DNA of 64,000 nt. It comes from an uncultured Blautia sp. Its GTDB lineage: Bacteria; Bacillota; Clostridia; Lachnospirales; Lachnospiraceae. This document shows, one piece after another, positions 62,889 through 64,000 of the stretch. Every line of letters begins with the position of its first letter. Within the stretch, counting starts at the first letter, position 1. The notes beneath the pieces are model-generated. The model was not told the DNA's origin and did no database searches. It worked only from the letters and a program-made list of their open reading frames with translations. The stretch spans positions 1 through 64,000 of the forward strand of contig CAMNTH010000015.1 of assembly GCA_946557785.1 (NCBI GenBank), read 5' to 3'. Both the position numbers and the translations under genes were made by a program.

Positions 62889-62938
62889 AAAAAAGCCAGC
62901 CAGCGTTTCCTTATAGATAGAAGGAAAGCTGGCTGAAG
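62889..62938 (-). terminator. Terminator of the DUF362 gene (minus strand)
   Basis: On the minus strand AGCCAGC-TTTCCTT pairs with AAGGAAA-C-GCTGGCT (one bulged base) and is followed by TTTTTTATATC. It lies between the convergent ilvA and DUF362 genes. Confidence 0.75.
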
Positions 62939-62940
62939 CT

Positions 62941-63993
62941 TTATTTTACTTCGATCAGTTCATATTCGTCAGTTCCGATACCGATCTTCTTTGCATGTTC
63001 AATGCAGGATCTCCAGTTTGTAGTAGGAGAAACCGCTCCGAAATGATCATGTCCCTGGTGATCCGATTCTGCCAAAAGGGTACCCTCAATAATAGGCTGT
63101 CTGTTTACTGCATCAGCACAGGCGGTATCTAAGGCAACAGGATCGAAGGAGGCAAAGAAGCCAACATCCGGAACAATGGCAGCGTCATTTTCTCCATGGC
63201 AGTCGCAGTACGGAGAAACGTCGATTACCAGACTGATATGGAAATGAGGACGTCCGTCAATAACAGCCTTTGAATATTCTGCAATCTTGCAGTTCAGCAC
63301 ATCATTTGATTCATCAGATGCAGCAAGAACGGCATCCTTGGGACAAACGCCGATACATCTTCCGCAGCCTACGCATTTGTGGTGGTCAATAGACGCTTTA
63401 TTATTGGTAAATACAGGAGCCTGGTGAGCGCAGATTTTTTCACAGCGATGGCAGCCGATGCACAGATCCTGATCTATATGAGGTTTCCCTGCACTGTGCA
63501 TTTCCATCTTACCTGCTCGGGAACCGCAGCCCATACCGATGTTTTTCAGGGCGCCGCCGAAGCCTGTTGCTTCATGGCCTTTAAAATGGGAGAGGGAAAT
63601 AAAAATATCCGCATCCATGACAGCACGGCCGATCTTTGCTTCCTTTACATATTCGCCGCCCCGGACAGGTACATACTCCTCATCCGTCCCTTTGAGACCG
63701 TCAGCGATGAGAATATGGCAGCCTGTAGAGAACGGGGAAAATCCGTTGACATAGGCACTTTCCAGATGATCCAGAGCATTCTTGCGGCCCCCTACATAAA
63801 GTGTATTACAGTCTGTTAGAAATGGTTTTCCTCCCAGTTCCTTTACCATATCGGCAACTACCTTTGCATAGTTGGGGCGAAGGAAAGCCAGGTTTCCAGG
63901 TTCTCCGAAATGAATTTTGATCGCGGTATATTTGCCCTCAAAATCAATATTTCCCATTCCTGCTTTTTTTATAAGGCGCTGAAGCTTGTCCAA
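62941..63993 (-). CDS. DUF362 iron-sulfur protein (5' truncated by window edge)
   Basis: A DUF362-family protein with two [4Fe-4S] clusters of ferredoxin type: CIGCHRCEKICAHQAP and CVGCGRCIGVCPKDAV, both with four cysteines. The DUF362 part is seen in YTAIKIHFGEPGNLAFLRPNYAKVVADM, FLTDCNTLYVGGRKNALDH and ISLSHFKGHEATGFGGALKNIGMGCGSRAGK, and the C-terminal part keeps VDVSPYCDCHGENDAAIVPDVGFFASFDPVALDTAC. The reading frame stays open to the window edge (SLLDKLQRLIKKAGM), so the TTG at 63993 is not the true start; probably 15-20 residues are missing. It is predicted to be a cytoplasmic electron-transfer protein; partners are unknown. Confidence 0.88.
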   Translation of the reverse strand: MDKLQRLIKKAGMGNIDFEGKYTAIKIHFGEPGNLAFLRPNYAKVVADMVKELGGKPFLTDCNTLYVGGRKNALDHLESAYVNGFSPFSTGCHILIADGLKGTDEEYVPVRGGEYVKEAKIGRAVMDADIFISLSHFKGHEATGFGGALKNIGMGCGSRAGKMEMHSAGKPHIDQDLCIGCHRCEKICAHQAPVFTNNKASIDHHKCVGCGRCIGVCPKDAVLAASDESNDVLNCKIAEYSKAVIDGRPHFHISLVIDVSPYCDCHGENDAAIVPDVGFFASFDPVALDTACADAVNRQPIIEGTLLAESDHQGHDHFGAVSPTTNWRSCIEHAKKIGIGTDEYELIEVK

Positions 63994-64000
63994 AAGACTT

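Overview
The window reads as a chromosomal segment of a low-to-mid GC anaerobic Firmicute, most likely a Lachnospiraceae member of the Blautia / Ruminococcus gnavus type. This is inferred from protein style, AGGAGG-type ribosome sites, consistent TTGACA-17-TATAAT promoters, T-box and cobalamin riboswitches, and the clostridial synteny plsX-rnc-smc-ftsY and pta-ackA-yceD-rpmF. I see no insertion sequence, prophage, CRISPR array or rRNA. Most of the DNA is densely packed core metabolism; the accessory-looking part is the surface-protein locus at 45.6-52.1 kb.

Layout. 0-2.1 kb: tail of an ABC-2 exporter operon (ATPase cut by the window edge, two permeases). 2.3-3.2 kb: an RluA-type pseudouridine synthase on the minus strand. 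3.27-15.6 kb: a promoter, a cobalamin riboswitch with an intrinsic terminator, and eleven genes of the anaerobic (cobalt-early) B12 pathway: cbiD, cbiL, cbiF, cbiG, cbiH, a cbiJ-cbiE-cbiT fusion, cbiA, cbiB, a CobD-type decarboxylase, cobQ/cbiP and cbiC. 15.6-16.95 kb: a convergent MocR-type (GntR plus aminotransferase-like) regulator, transcribed divergently from the next operon. 17.0-23.5 kb: hemA, a Met8-like precorrin-2 dehydrogenase, hemC, a cobA-hemD fusion, hemB and hemL, which make uroporphyrinogen III and precorrin-2/sirohydrochlorin from glutamyl-tRNA. No hemE or later heme gene is present, so the two operons together look dedicated to corrin (and siroheme) synthesis. No cobaltochelatase (CbiK/CbiX), CobU, CobS or CobT is in the window.

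23.6-37.9 kb: a beta-propeller lactonase, aroC (minus), a CorA-type transporter, a rhomboid-like membrane protein with a zinc-ribbon tail, a LysA-type decarboxylase, tRNA-Leu(CAA) (minus), ftsH, an orphan zinc-finger membrane protein, polA, coaE, a YycJ-like MBL hydrolase, and an ACT-domain / DUF711 pair. 37.9-41.1 kb: a tryptophan (UGG) T-box leader with terminator in front of a trpXYZ-type ABC importer. 41.1-45.5 kb: tmcAL (minus), pta-ackA, and yceD-rpmF.

45.6-52.1 kb: a SipW-type signal peptidase, three proteins with SipW-type (TasA/camelysin-like) leader peptides, the third with a sortase-like C-terminal anchor, and a 1070-residue secreted multi-domain adhesin with a possible thioester-like head and Cna-B/SpaA-like repeats but no visible anchor. 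An inverted repeat overlaps the -10 box of the candidate promoter. This is the best candidate for a poorly described system: an extracellular fibre or adhesin assembly. 52.2-64 kb: GNAT acetyltransferase, ABC-F ATPase, NUDIX hydrolase, plsX, rnc, smc, ftsY, ilvA, and a DUF362 iron-sulfur protein (minus) cut by the window end.

All functions come from reading the translated sequences and recalling family motifs; no database search was run. Start sites were moved inside the ORF-track ORFs where a ribosome-binding site and family length supported it, and this is stated in each entry.
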